The position numbers and the translations under genes were made by a program. From an uncultured Lachnospiraceae bacterium (GTDB taxonomy: Bacteria; Bacillota; Clostridia; Lachnospirales; Lachnospiraceae): DNA of 30,227 nucleotides. Where the stretch lies: assembly GCA_910587955.1 (NCBI GenBank), contig CAJUNN010000041.1:1-30227 (forward strand), in the 5' to 3' direction. The notes under the pieces were generated by a model that made no database searches, was not told the origin of the DNA, and saw only the letters and a list, made by a program, of their open reading frames with translations. This document shows, in pieces, positions 23,293 to 30,227 of this stretch; position 1 is the stretch's first letter, and each line of letters opens with the position of its first letter.

Positions 23293-23895
23293 ATGATGAA
23301 AAAGTTAATCCATATCTGCCTTTGGGCGCTGGCCGTTTTTTGTCTGGCAGGCTGTTCCAAGCCCGTTCCCGATGAAACTACGGTTTCGCTGGATAAGAAG
23401 GGCAAACTTACTTGTACGTATGTGGAGGATTTTACCAAAGATTTTTACAATGAAATCGATCTGGAAGGTGAAATTGGGTCTGAAATCGAGGCCGAGGTGG
23501 GAAATTACAATCAGAAATTTGACACCCCTCATCTGAAGCTGGAGCTGTTCCAGGTGGAAGGCCAGAGAGCAAAGATGCAGCTGGTGTTCGATGAAGCTAA
23601 GTACTATACGGACTACACGGGCCAGGAGCTTTTTACGGGAACCGTGGCGGAGGCAAAAGAGGCCGGCTACGAACTGGAGGGAGAATTCCTGGATGCGGAG
23701 GGAAGCCTTACGGATTTAAGTCTTCTTGCCAATGCGGATCAGGCCAAAGCCCTGATTCTGGATCTGGATGAGGTGATGCAGGTGGAAATTCCCGGAAAAG
23801 TGCTCTGTGTAGCACCCACTTCCGATGTGGTGATAGTGGGAAAGAATGCAGTTTCTGTGAATGAGGTTAAGCAGGTCTGTATTATTTACGAATAA
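23293..23895 (+). CDS. Putative lipoprotein of unknown function
   Basis: A 200-residue exported protein: basic start MMKKLIHIC, hydrophobic core and a clear lipobox LAGC at residues 18-21, so signal peptidase II cleavage and lipid anchoring are expected. The mature part is acidic, about 180 residues, with a YVEDFTKDFYNEIDLEGEIGSEIEAEV segment split here by its helix break, and predicted alpha/beta structure. I do not recognise a named family. Start 23293 is chosen because GGGAGG (23282-23287) precedes it and because the predicted transcription start is downstream of the ATG at 23269. It has its own promoter behind recO; its stop codon directly abuts a repeat array. Confidence 0.78.
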   Translation: MMKKLIHICLWALAVFCLAGCSKPVPDETTVSLDKKGKLTCTYVEDFTKDFYNEIDLEGEIGSEIEAEVGNYNQKFDTPHLKLELFQVEGQRAKMQLVFDEAKYYTDYTGQELFTGTVAEAKEAGYELEGEFLDAEGSLTDLSLLANADQAKALILDLDEVMQVEIPGKVLCVAPTSDVVIVGKNAVSVNEVKQVCIIYE

Positions 23896-24166
23896 AAAGG
23901 CAGGAGCCCGAGGATTGTCCGGGCGGATGCGGAACTGGAATCAAAAACAGCAGGAGCCCCAACAGCCCCAGAAAGAATTACGGACGCATGTTTAAGCGGT
24001 CGGAAATCTTTCTAAGGAGAGGGGGTGTGAGGGCGGATGCGGAACTGGAATAAAAAACAGCAGAAGCCCGAACAGAGCCCAGAAGGAATTGCGGGCACAG
24101 TATTTTGTGGCCGAAATTCCTTCTAGTAGAAAGAGGGTTCTGTGAGGGCGGATGCGGAACTGGAAT
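23896..24166 (+). repeat. Intergenic palindromic repeat array, locus 4
   Basis: Fills the interval from the base after the lipoprotein TAA to the AGGAG (24167-24171) of glyQS. It holds one deleted monomer (23896-23941) and two full monomers (23946-24051 and 24056-24166). Stems of the first: 23950-23959/24031-24040, 23962-23969/24021-24028 (ACAGCCCC/GGGGGTGT), 23970-23976/24007-24013 (AGAAAGA/TCTTTCT), 23981-23987/23996-24002 (CGGACGC/GCGGTCG). Stems of the second: 24060-24069/24146-24155, 24072-24080/24135-24143 (ACAGAGCCC/GGGTTCTGT), 24081-24090/24115-24124 (AGAAGGAATT/AATTCCTTCT, perfect), 24092-24098/24107-24113 (CGGGCAC/GTGGCCG). Arms differ between copies by paired changes. The last copy supplies the region just before the glyQS ribosome site. 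Confidence 0.92.
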
Positions 24167-24178
24167 AGGAGAAAAACA

Positions 24179-25567
24179 ATGGAAAAGACCATGGAAAAGA
24201 TTGTAGCTCTTGCAAAGGCAAGAGGTTTTGTGTATCCCGGCTCTGAGATTTACGGCGGCCTTGCCAACACCTGGGATTACGGCAACCTGGGCGTGGAGCT
24301 GAAGAATAATGTGAAACGGGCCTGGTGGCAGAAATTTGTCCAGGAGAATCCCTACAATGTAGGGGTGGACTGTGCCATTTTGATGAATCCTCAGACCTGG
24401 GTGGCTTCCGGGCATCTGGGCGGTTTTTCGGATCCTTTAATGGACTGCAAGAGCTGCAAGGAGCGCTTCCGGGCCGATAAGCTGATTGAAGATTATATGG
24501 AGGAAAACGGCATCACCATAGAGGGCTCCGTAGACGCCTGGTCCCAGGAGGAGATGAAGGCCTACATTGACGAACACAAGATTGCCTGTCCTTCCTGCGG
24601 AAAACATGATTTTACGGATATCCGGCAGTTTAACCTGATGTTCAAAACCTTTCAGGGTGTGACGGAAGATGCCAAGAATACCGTGTATCTCCGTCCCGAG
24701 ACGGCACAGGGAATTTTTGTGAATTTCAAGAATGTCCAGAGGACTTCCCGGAAAAAGGTTCCTTTCGGAATTGCACAGATTGGCAAGTCCTTCCGGAACG
24801 AGATTACGCCGGGCAATTTTACCTTCCGTACCCGGGAGTTTGAGCAGATGGAGCTGGAGTTTTTCTGCAAGCCGGGAACGGATCTTGAGTGGTTTGCCTA
24901 CTGGAAACAGTACTGCATTGACTGGCTGAAAGCTCTTGGAATGAAGGACGAGGAAATGCGGGCCCGGGATCATGCCCCGGAGGAGCTCTGTTTCTACAGC
25001 AAGGCCACTACGGATCTGGAATTCCTCTTCCCCTTCGGCTGGGGAGAACTGTGGGGAATTGCAGACCGGACCGACTACGACCTGACCCAGCATCAGAATG
25101 TGTCCGGCGAAGACATGTCCTATTTTGACGATGAAATGAAAGAGAAGTATATCCCCTATGTGATTGAACCCTCTCTGGGAGCTGACCGGGTGGTGCTGGC
25201 TTTCCTGTGTGCGGCTTACGACGAGGAAGAGATGGAAGGGGGCGATATGCGTACGGTTCTGCGCTTCCACCCGGCCCTGGCGCCGGTGAAGATCGGCGTG
25301 CTGCCTCTTTCCAAGAAGCTGAATGAGGGCGCGGAGAAAGTGTATGAGAAACTCTGCAGAACTTACAACTGCGAGTTTGACGACCGGGGAAATATCGGCA
25401 AGCGCTACCGCCGTCAGGATGAGATTGGCACGCCCTTCTGCGTGACTTACGACTTTGATTCCCAGGAGGACGGGGCCGTGACTGTGCGTGATCGGGATAC
25501 CATGGATCAGGTGCGGGTGAAGATCGACGAACTGGAGGCTTACTTTGCGGATAAGTTTCAGTTTTAA
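24179..25567 (+). CDS. glyQS: Glycyl-tRNA synthetase, single-chain class II type
   Basis: Charges tRNA-Gly. This is the alpha2 (GRS1-like) form, 462 residues, rather than the two-subunit GlyQ/GlyS form. Seen: N-terminal ARGFVYPGSEIYGGLANTWD, two CxxC pairs (CKSC near residue 90 and CPSC near 140) in an insertion likely to bind zinc, motif 2 with SFRNEITPG and FRTREFEQMELEFF, motif 3 with EPSLGADRVVLAFL, and the C-terminal anticodon-binding domain. Start 24179 follows AGGAG (24167-24171) by 7 bases; an in-frame ATG at 24152 lies inside the repeat, upstream of the ribosome site. No T-box leader precedes it, unlike many Firmicutes glycyl-tRNA synthetase genes; a repeat array occupies that space. 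Confidence 0.95.
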   Translation: MEKTMEKIVALAKARGFVYPGSEIYGGLANTWDYGNLGVELKNNVKRAWWQKFVQENPYNVGVDCAILMNPQTWVASGHLGGFSDPLMDCKSCKERFRADKLIEDYMEENGITIEGSVDAWSQEEMKAYIDEHKIACPSCGKHDFTDIRQFNLMFKTFQGVTEDAKNTVYLRPETAQGIFVNFKNVQRTSRKKVPFGIAQIGKSFRNEITPGNFTFRTREFEQMELEFFCKPGTDLEWFAYWKQYCIDWLKALGMKDEEMRARDHAPEELCFYSKATTDLEFLFPFGWGELWGIADRTDYDLTQHQNVSGEDMSYFDDEMKEKYIPYVIEPSLGADRVVLAFLCAAYDEEEMEGGDMRTVLRFHPALAPVKIGVLPLSKKLNEGAEKVYEKLCRTYNCEFDDRGNIGKRYRRQDEIGTPFCVTYDFDSQEDGAVTVRDRDTMDQVRVKIDELEAYFADKFQF

Positions 25568-25584
25568 CCTGAAGGTTGACGAAA

Positions 25585-25614
25585 TTGACAAATAGTGATA
25601 GTTTAAAATAAGAG
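25585..25614 (+). promoter_or_regulatory. Possible promoter for pfp
   Basis: Perfect TTGACA (25585-25590) with TAAGAG (25609-25614) at an 18-base spacer; alternative -10 hexamers such as TAAAAT (25604) are too close. No terminator separates glyQS and pfp, so read-through is also possible. Confidence 0.4.
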
Positions 25615-25653
25615 TATTTAAAGCTCTGTAAAAAATAACAAAGGAGTACAATT

Positions 25654-27312
25654 ATGAATCTTTCACCACTTCAGAAAGCAAGATATGAGTATGTTCCGAA
25701 GCTCCCGGCAATGCTCAGACATGGAATCACCGAGATTGCTGTCAAAGAGGGAAGCACTACCACCAGTGCAGCGGATCAGGAGAAAATTAAAGAGCTGTTC
25801 CCGAACACCTACGGAAAACCCGAGGTTACCTTTGAGAAGGGACAGAATACTTCTGCCGCTAAGAAGCAGGTAGTCGGCGTGATTCTTTCCGGTGGACAGG
25901 CACCTGGCGGACACAATGTCATATGCGGTCTCTACGATGCCCTGAAGGCGACCAATAAAGAGAATGTCCTGATTGGCTTCAAGGGAGGCCCCAGCGGACT
26001 GATTGAGGACAATTATATTGTGTTTGAGGATGCTTATATTGATCAGTACAGAAATACCGGCGGATTTGATATCATCGGTTCCGGAAGAACCAAGTTGGAG
26101 ACCGAAGAGCAGTTTGCCATTGCTACAGAGGTTTGCAAGAAACATGATATTACTGCCATCGTTATTATCGGCGGCGACGATTCTAACACCAATGCGTGCG
26201 TGCTTGCGGAGTACATGGCCGCCCACAACACCGGTATACAGGTTATCGGGTGCCCGAAGACCATCGACGGCGATTTAAAGAACGAGGATATTGAGATTTC
26301 CTTTGGTTTTGATACAGCAACCAAGACTTATAGCGAATTGATTGGAAACATTGAGAGAGATTGCAACTCTGCCAAGAAATACTGGCATTTCATTAAAGTT
26401 ATGGGACGGAGCGCTTCTCATGTTGCACTGGAGTGCGCACTGGAGTGCCAGCCGAATATCTGCCTGATTTCTGAGGAAGTAAAGGAAAAGAAGCAGTCCC
26501 TGTCCGAAATCGCAGATTATATTGCGGATGCCGTGGAGAAGAGGGCGGCGAAGGGCTTTAACTTTGGCGTTGTCGTGATTCCGGAGGGCGTGGTTGAGTT
26601 CGTTCCGGAGTTTTCCGCTCTGATCCGTGAGATCAATGAACTTCTCGCAGGCAGCAAGGCAGATGCGTTTAATGCGCTTTCCAGTTGGAGCGAGAAGTAC
26701 GCGTTTATCGAGAAGGGACTTTCCAAGGATGCCATGGAAGTATTTGCGATTCTTCCCCAGGCGATTCAGCAGCAGCTTTTCCTTGAAAGAGATCCCCATG
26801 GAAACGTACAGGTTTCCCTGATTGAGTCCGAGAAATTGTTTGCCGCTCTCGTGGACGATAAGCTGAAAGCAAGAAAGGCGGCAGGAACTTATACGGGCAA
26901 GTATGCAGTCCAGACGCATTTCTTTGGCTATGAGGGAAGATGTGCATTCCCGTCCAATTTTGATGCCGACTATTGCTACTCTCTCGGTTACAATGCGTTC
27001 ATGCTGATCCAGTATGGATACAATGGCTACCTTTCCAAGGTTTCCAACCTGTCCAAGCCGGCAGAAGAGTGGGTTGCGGGCGGTATGCCGATTACCAAGA
27101 TGATGAACATTGAGAGAAGACACGGCGAGGATAAACCTGTTATCAAGAAAGCGCTTGTGGAACTGGATGGAAAGCCGTTCAAGTACTTTGAGGCGCACAG
27201 AGATGAGTGGGCGGAGGAAACTGCTTACGTATTCCCAGGTGCGATTCAGTATTATGGGCCCGCTGAGGTGTGCGATATTACGACCAGAACACTTGCGCTG
27301 GAGAAAGCATAA
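25654..27312 (+). CDS. pfp: Pyrophosphate-dependent phosphofructokinase, long form
   Basis: Reversibly converts fructose-6-phosphate plus PPi to fructose-1,6-bisphosphate plus phosphate. The 552-residue length and sequence match the long PFP clade (plant-beta/spirochaete/Clostridia type). Seen: LSGGQAPGGHNVICG near residue 77, GFKGGPSGL, GGDDSNTNA at 173-181, where the second Asp (Asp176) instead of Gly is the mark of PPi rather than ATP use, PKTIDGDL with catalytic residues, and MGRSASHVALECA. AAGGAG precedes the ATG. A strong terminator follows. Together with ppdK downstream it supports a PPi-linked glycolysis. Codon use here is slightly more biased toward GAG/AAG/GTT, as expected for a highly expressed gene. 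Confidence 0.95.
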   Translation: MNLSPLQKARYEYVPKLPAMLRHGITEIAVKEGSTTTSAADQEKIKELFPNTYGKPEVTFEKGQNTSAAKKQVVGVILSGGQAPGGHNVICGLYDALKATNKENVLIGFKGGPSGLIEDNYIVFEDAYIDQYRNTGGFDIIGSGRTKLETEEQFAIATEVCKKHDITAIVIIGGDDSNTNACVLAEYMAAHNTGIQVIGCPKTIDGDLKNEDIEISFGFDTATKTYSELIGNIERDCNSAKKYWHFIKVMGRSASHVALECALECQPNICLISEEVKEKKQSLSEIADYIADAVEKRAAKGFNFGVVVIPEGVVEFVPEFSALIREINELLAGSKADAFNALSSWSEKYAFIEKGLSKDAMEVFAILPQAIQQQLFLERDPHGNVQVSLIESEKLFAALVDDKLKARKAAGTYTGKYAVQTHFFGYEGRCAFPSNFDADYCYSLGYNAFMLIQYGYNGYLSKVSNLSKPAEEWVAGGMPITKMMNIERRHGEDKPVIKKALVELDGKPFKYFEAHRDEWAEETAYVFPGAIQYYGPAEVCDITTRTLALEKA

Positions 27313-27344
27313 GTCGGAATAAATGTTAAATGTTAAAAAATAGA

Positions 27345-27379
27345 CAAAATCGGGTGCGAAAGTACCCGATTTTGTTGTT
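27345..27379 (+). terminator. Intrinsic terminator after pfp
   Basis: CAAAATCGGGT (27345-27355) and ACCCGATTTTG (27364-27374) form a perfect 11-bp hairpin with an 8-base loop; the TTTT lies in the 3' arm and TTGTT follows. Confidence 0.85.
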
Positions 27380-27398
27380 AAAATATACTAAGAATGCC

Positions 27399-27426
27399 TT
27401 GACAAATTTTACAAATATGTTACACT
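27399..27426 (+). promoter_or_regulatory. Predicted sigma-A promoter for ppdK
   Basis: Perfect TTGACA (27399-27404), 16-base spacer, TACACT (27421-27426). Predicted start near 27433, leaving a leader of about 150 bases. Confidence 0.7.
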
Positions 27427-27433
27427 AGATGTG

Positions 27434-27585
27434 TGCGCAGGGTTGGGTCGTTGACCACATATCCGGCGCATTTTTTGCGTATAGGCGATGGGCCGGGCGG
27501 CTTAGGAAAGATCAAGCCTTCCTTGGATAGTCTCTACGCAGAGGTGCTCCGGAGAATTTAAATTATTTCAGGAGGAAACAGTAAA
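27434..27585 (+). promoter_or_regulatory. Structured ppdK leader with early terminator-like hairpin
   Basis: The first 37 bases form a layered hairpin, TGCGC/GCGCA (27434-27438/27466-27470), GGGT/ATCC (27440-27443/27461-27464) and GGTC/GACC (27446-27449/27453-27456), directly followed by T6 (27471-27476). Next, TGCGTA (27476-27481) pairs with TACGCA (27535-27540) around GGCTT/AAGCC (27499-27503/27514-27518), and CTCCGGAG follows before the AGGAGG ribosome site. The layout resembles an attenuator or riboswitch-like leader, but I recognise no known class. Confidence 0.55.
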
Positions 27586-30207
27586 ATGGCAAAGTGGGTT
27601 TATTTATTTAAAGAAGGAAATGCAGAGATGCGGAATCTTCTGGGCGGAAAAGGTGCGAACCTGGCTGAAATGACCGGTTTGGGACTTCCGATTCCGCAGG
27701 GCTTTACCGTTACCACAGAAGCGTGTACAGACTATTACAACAACGGAAAGCAGATTTCGGAAGAGATCCGGAAGCAGATTTTTGACGCTTTGGCAGAGCT
27801 GGAGGCACTTCAGGGCAAGAAATTCGGCGATACGGAAGATCCGCTTCTGGTATCGGTGCGTTCCGGAGCAAGAGCGTCCATGCCGGGCATGATGGACACG
27901 ATTCTGAACCTTGGCCTGAATGATGTAGCGGTGGAAGGATTTGCCAATAAGACGGGCAATCCGAGATTTGCGTACGATTCCTACCGCAGATTTATCCAGA
28001 TGTTCTCTGACGTGGTTATGGAGATGAGCAAGACTTTCTTTGAGGGAATTCTGGACGAAATCAAGGAATCCAAAGGTGCAAAATTTGATACGGATTTGAC
28101 GGCGGATGATTTGAAAGAAGTTATTGCCAGATATAAAGCCATTTATAAAGAGAAAATGGGAGAGGACTTCCCCCAGGATCCCAAGGTCCAGCTGATGGAG
28201 GCCGTGAAGGCTGTATTCCGCTCCTGGGACAATGAGCGGGCCATCGTGTACCGCCGCATGAATGATATTCCGGGCGACTGGGGAACTGCAGTGAATGTAC
28301 AGGCCATGGTATTCGGAAACATGGGAGACACCTCAGGAACCGGCGTGGCATTTACCAGAAATCCGGCTACGGGCGAGAAGGGAATCTTTGGCGAGTACCT
28401 GATCAACGCCCAGGGAGAGGACGTGGTGGCAGGTATCCGTACGCCCCAGCCCATTACCAAGCTGGAGGAGGATCTGCCGGAGTGCTTCAAGCAGTTTATG
28501 GAGATTGCTAACCGCCTGGAGGATCACTACCGGGATATGCAGGATATGGAATTTACCATCCAGGAGGGCAAACTTTATTTCCTGCAGACCAGAAACGGAA
28601 AGAGAACGGCTCCTGCAGCCATTCAGATTGCCTGCGATCTGGTAGACGAAGGAAAGATTACGCCAAAGGAGGCTGTGCTTCGTATTGAGGCTAAGTCCTT
28701 AGATCAGCTTCTGCATCCCACCTTTGACCCGGAAGCACTGAAGGCCGGCGAGGTGATTGGCGAGGCGCTTCCCGCATCTCCGGGAGCTGCGGCCGGCAAG
28801 GTGTACTTTACGGCGGAAGATGCCAAGAACGCCCACAAGAAGGGTGAGCGTGTCATTATGGTGCGTCTGGAGACCTCCCCGGAGGATATCGAGGGCATGC
28901 ACGCAGCGGAAGGCATCCTGACCGTGCGCGGCGGTATGACAAGCCATGCAGCCGTTGTGGCCCGCGGCATGGGAACAGCCTGCGTATCCGGCTGCGGAGA
29001 GATTAAGATTGACGAGGAAGCCAAGTATTTTGATCTGGGCGGACATCATATTGTGGAGGGGGATTACATTTCCCTGGACGGTTCTACCGGAAAGATTTAT
29101 CTTGGCGATATTAAGACCGTGGAAGCATCCGTAAGCGGCAACTTCGGACGCATTATGGACTGGGCGGACGAGTTCCGCACCTTGGGCGTGCGCACCAACG
29201 CAGATACGCCGGCGGACACGAAGAACGCCATCAAGCTGGGCGCGGAAGGCATCGGCCTCTGCCGTACAGAGCATATGTTCTTTGAGCCGGAGCGTATTCC
29301 GAAGATCCGCAAGATGATTCTCTCCGATACGGAGGAGATGCGCGAGGAGGCTCTCTGGGAGCTGATTCCCTACCAGAAGAGTGATTTCAAGGCGATGTAT
29401 GAGGCTCTGGAAGGAAAGCCCATGACCGTCCGCTACCTGGATCCGCCCCTCCATGAGTTTGTTCCCACCGATCCGGCAGACATTGAAGCGCTGGCAAAGG
29501 ATATGGGCCTTACGGCGGAAGAGGTTGAGGAAAGGTGCGAGGAGCTTCGGGAGTTTAACCCCATGATGGGCCACAGAGGGTGCCGTCTGGCGATTACCTA
29601 TCCGGAGATTGCAAGAATGCAGACCCGGGCTGTTATGGAAGCTGCCATTGAAGTGAAGGAAGAGAAGGGCTATGACATTGTTCCCGAAATTATGATTCCT
29701 CTCATTGGCGATAAGAAAGAGCTGAAATTTGTAAAAGAGATGGTTGTGAAGATCGCAGAACGAGTAAAAGGGGAGAAACACTCCGATATCCAGTACCGCA
29801 TCGGAACCATGATTGAGATTCCCCGTGCGGCCCTGCTGGCAGGAGAGATTGCTGAGGAGGCGGAGTTCTTCTCCTTCGGAACCAACGACCTGACCCAGAT
29901 GACCTTTGGCTTCTCCCGCGACGATGCCGGCAAGTTCCTGGATTCCTACTATAAGTCCAAGATCTACGAGTCTGACCCCTTCGCAAGACTGGATCAGAAC
30001 GGTGTAGGCAAGCTGGTGAAGATGGCGGTAGAAGAGGGACGGGCAGTCCGGCCGGATATCAAGCTTGGTATCTGCGGTGAGCACGGCGGAGATCCTTCCT
30101 CTATCGAGTTCTGCCATAAGTCAGGCTTAAGCTATGTGAGCTGTTCTCCGTTCCGCGTGCCCATTGCGAGGCTGGCGGCGGCACAGGCGGCTATATCACA
30201 AAGATAG
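27586..30207 (+). CDS. ppdK: Pyruvate, phosphate dikinase
   Basis: Reversibly interconverts pyruvate, ATP and phosphate with PEP, AMP and PPi; in PPi-using anaerobes it works as the last glycolytic step, regaining ATP. The complete 873-residue product has the ATP-grasp N-terminal domain (LLGGKGANLAEM near residue 20, SVRSGARASMPGMMDT near 90), the swivelling phosphohistidine domain with RGGMTSHAAVVARG (His454; Thr452 is the usual regulatory threonine) and the C-terminal PEP/pyruvate TIM barrel with GLCRTEHMFF, GTNDLTQMTFGFSRDD and GICGEHGGDP. Length equals that of characterised clostridial PPDK (about 874). AGGAGG supports the start. It has its own promoter and structured leader, and follows the pfp terminator. 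The swivel and barrel domains are homologous to those of PtsI. Confidence 0.97.
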   Translation: MAKWVYLFKEGNAEMRNLLGGKGANLAEMTGLGLPIPQGFTVTTEACTDYYNNGKQISEEIRKQIFDALAELEALQGKKFGDTEDPLLVSVRSGARASMPGMMDTILNLGLNDVAVEGFANKTGNPRFAYDSYRRFIQMFSDVVMEMSKTFFEGILDEIKESKGAKFDTDLTADDLKEVIARYKAIYKEKMGEDFPQDPKVQLMEAVKAVFRSWDNERAIVYRRMNDIPGDWGTAVNVQAMVFGNMGDTSGTGVAFTRNPATGEKGIFGEYLINAQGEDVVAGIRTPQPITKLEEDLPECFKQFMEIANRLEDHYRDMQDMEFTIQEGKLYFLQTRNGKRTAPAAIQIACDLVDEGKITPKEAVLRIEAKSLDQLLHPTFDPEALKAGEVIGEALPASPGAAAGKVYFTAEDAKNAHKKGERVIMVRLETSPEDIEGMHAAEGILTVRGGMTSHAAVVARGMGTACVSGCGEIKIDEEAKYFDLGGHHIVEGDYISLDGSTGKIYLGDIKTVEASVSGNFGRIMDWADEFRTLGVRTNADTPADTKNAIKLGAEGIGLCRTEHMFFEPERIPKIRKMILSDTEEMREEALWELIPYQKSDFKAMYEALEGKPMTVRYLDPPLHEFVPTDPADIEALAKDMGLTAEEVEERCEELREFNPMMGHRGCRLAITYPEIARMQTRAVMEAAIEVKEEKGYDIVPEIMIPLIGDKKELKFVKEMVVKIAERVKGEKHSDIQYRIGTMIEIPRAALLAGEIAEEAEFFSFGTNDLTQMTFGFSRDDAGKFLDSYYKSKIYESDPFARLDQNGVGKLVKMAVEEGRAVRPDIKLGICGEHGGDPSSIEFCHKSGLSYVSCSPFRVPIARLAAAQAAISQR

Positions 30208-30227
30208 GCGAAAACCATTTTGGACTT

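Noticed and set aside
23896..24166. CRISPR array
   Set aside because: The periodic units are 103-111 bp hairpins joined by 3-4 A-rich bases; there are no unique spacers of 30-40 bp and no cas genes.
23896..24178. T-box riboswitch upstream of glyQS
   Set aside because: No T-box core sequence and no terminator/antiterminator pair could be found; the space is occupied by repeats.
28699..30117. Long antisense ORF opposite ppdK (and similar ones opposite glyQS, the M16C gene and pfp)
   Set aside because: They are shadows of GC-biased third positions in strong coding genes; no ribosome sites and no recognisable protein features.

Overview
The window reads as a chromosome segment of a Gram-positive anaerobe of the Clostridia, most likely the family Lachnospiraceae. 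Reasons: moderate-GC coding sequence with strong AGGAGG-type ribosome sites; the neighbourhoods yicC-gmk-rpoZ and era-yqzL-recO; a single-chain glycyl-tRNA synthetase; a ptsI-ptsH pair; and a pyrophosphate-linked glycolytic pair (PPi-phosphofructokinase plus pyruvate phosphate dikinase). The assignment is inference from gene content; no rRNA is present. All genes but one lie on the + strand and nearly all are housekeeping.

Layout. 1-180: end of an intergenic repeat array. 190-6560: type IIA topoisomerase A subunit, a 2-hydroxyacid dehydrogenase, glutaminyl-tRNA synthetase and a MocR/PdxR-type regulator, closed by a bidirectional terminator shared with the single minus-strand gene (YtxH-like, 6699-7016). 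7191-11486: apparent operon of a LiaF-like membrane protein, a Maf-HAD fusion, a Cof-type phosphatase, a small acidic orphan protein and a PpiC-type lipoprotein foldase, with two repeat arrays between its genes. 11574-13405: yicC-gmk-rpoZ. 13602-16597: nagB, then ptsI-ptsH, each with promoter and terminator. 16790-23895: M16C metallopeptidase, NhaC antiporter, era-yqzL-recO and a small lipoprotein. 24179-30207: glyQS behind a third complete repeat array, then the PPi-glycolysis genes pfp and ppdK, the latter with a long structured leader.

The most unusual element is a family of about 103-111 bp nested palindromic repeats at four places (1-175, 9128-9180, 9975-10155, 23896-24166). Each full monomer folds into one long interrupted hairpin whose four stem segments are kept by compensatory base changes between copies, so the structure looks selected as RNA (or hairpin DNA). 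Monomers stand in tandem, all in the orientation of the genes, together with internally deleted short forms. Where both ends are visible, the array starts at the base after the upstream stop codon and ends at, or supplies, the Shine-Dalgarno site of the next gene. I do not recognise this family.

Functionally the window joins sugar uptake and PEP chemistry (EI, HPr, PPDK), PPi-dependent glycolysis (PFP, PPDK), amino-sugar catabolism (NagB), translation (GlnRS, GlyRS, Era) and DNA maintenance (topoisomerase, RecO). HPr carries Arg at the position of the regulatory Ser46, and Maf, which releases PPi, is fused to a HAD phosphatase.
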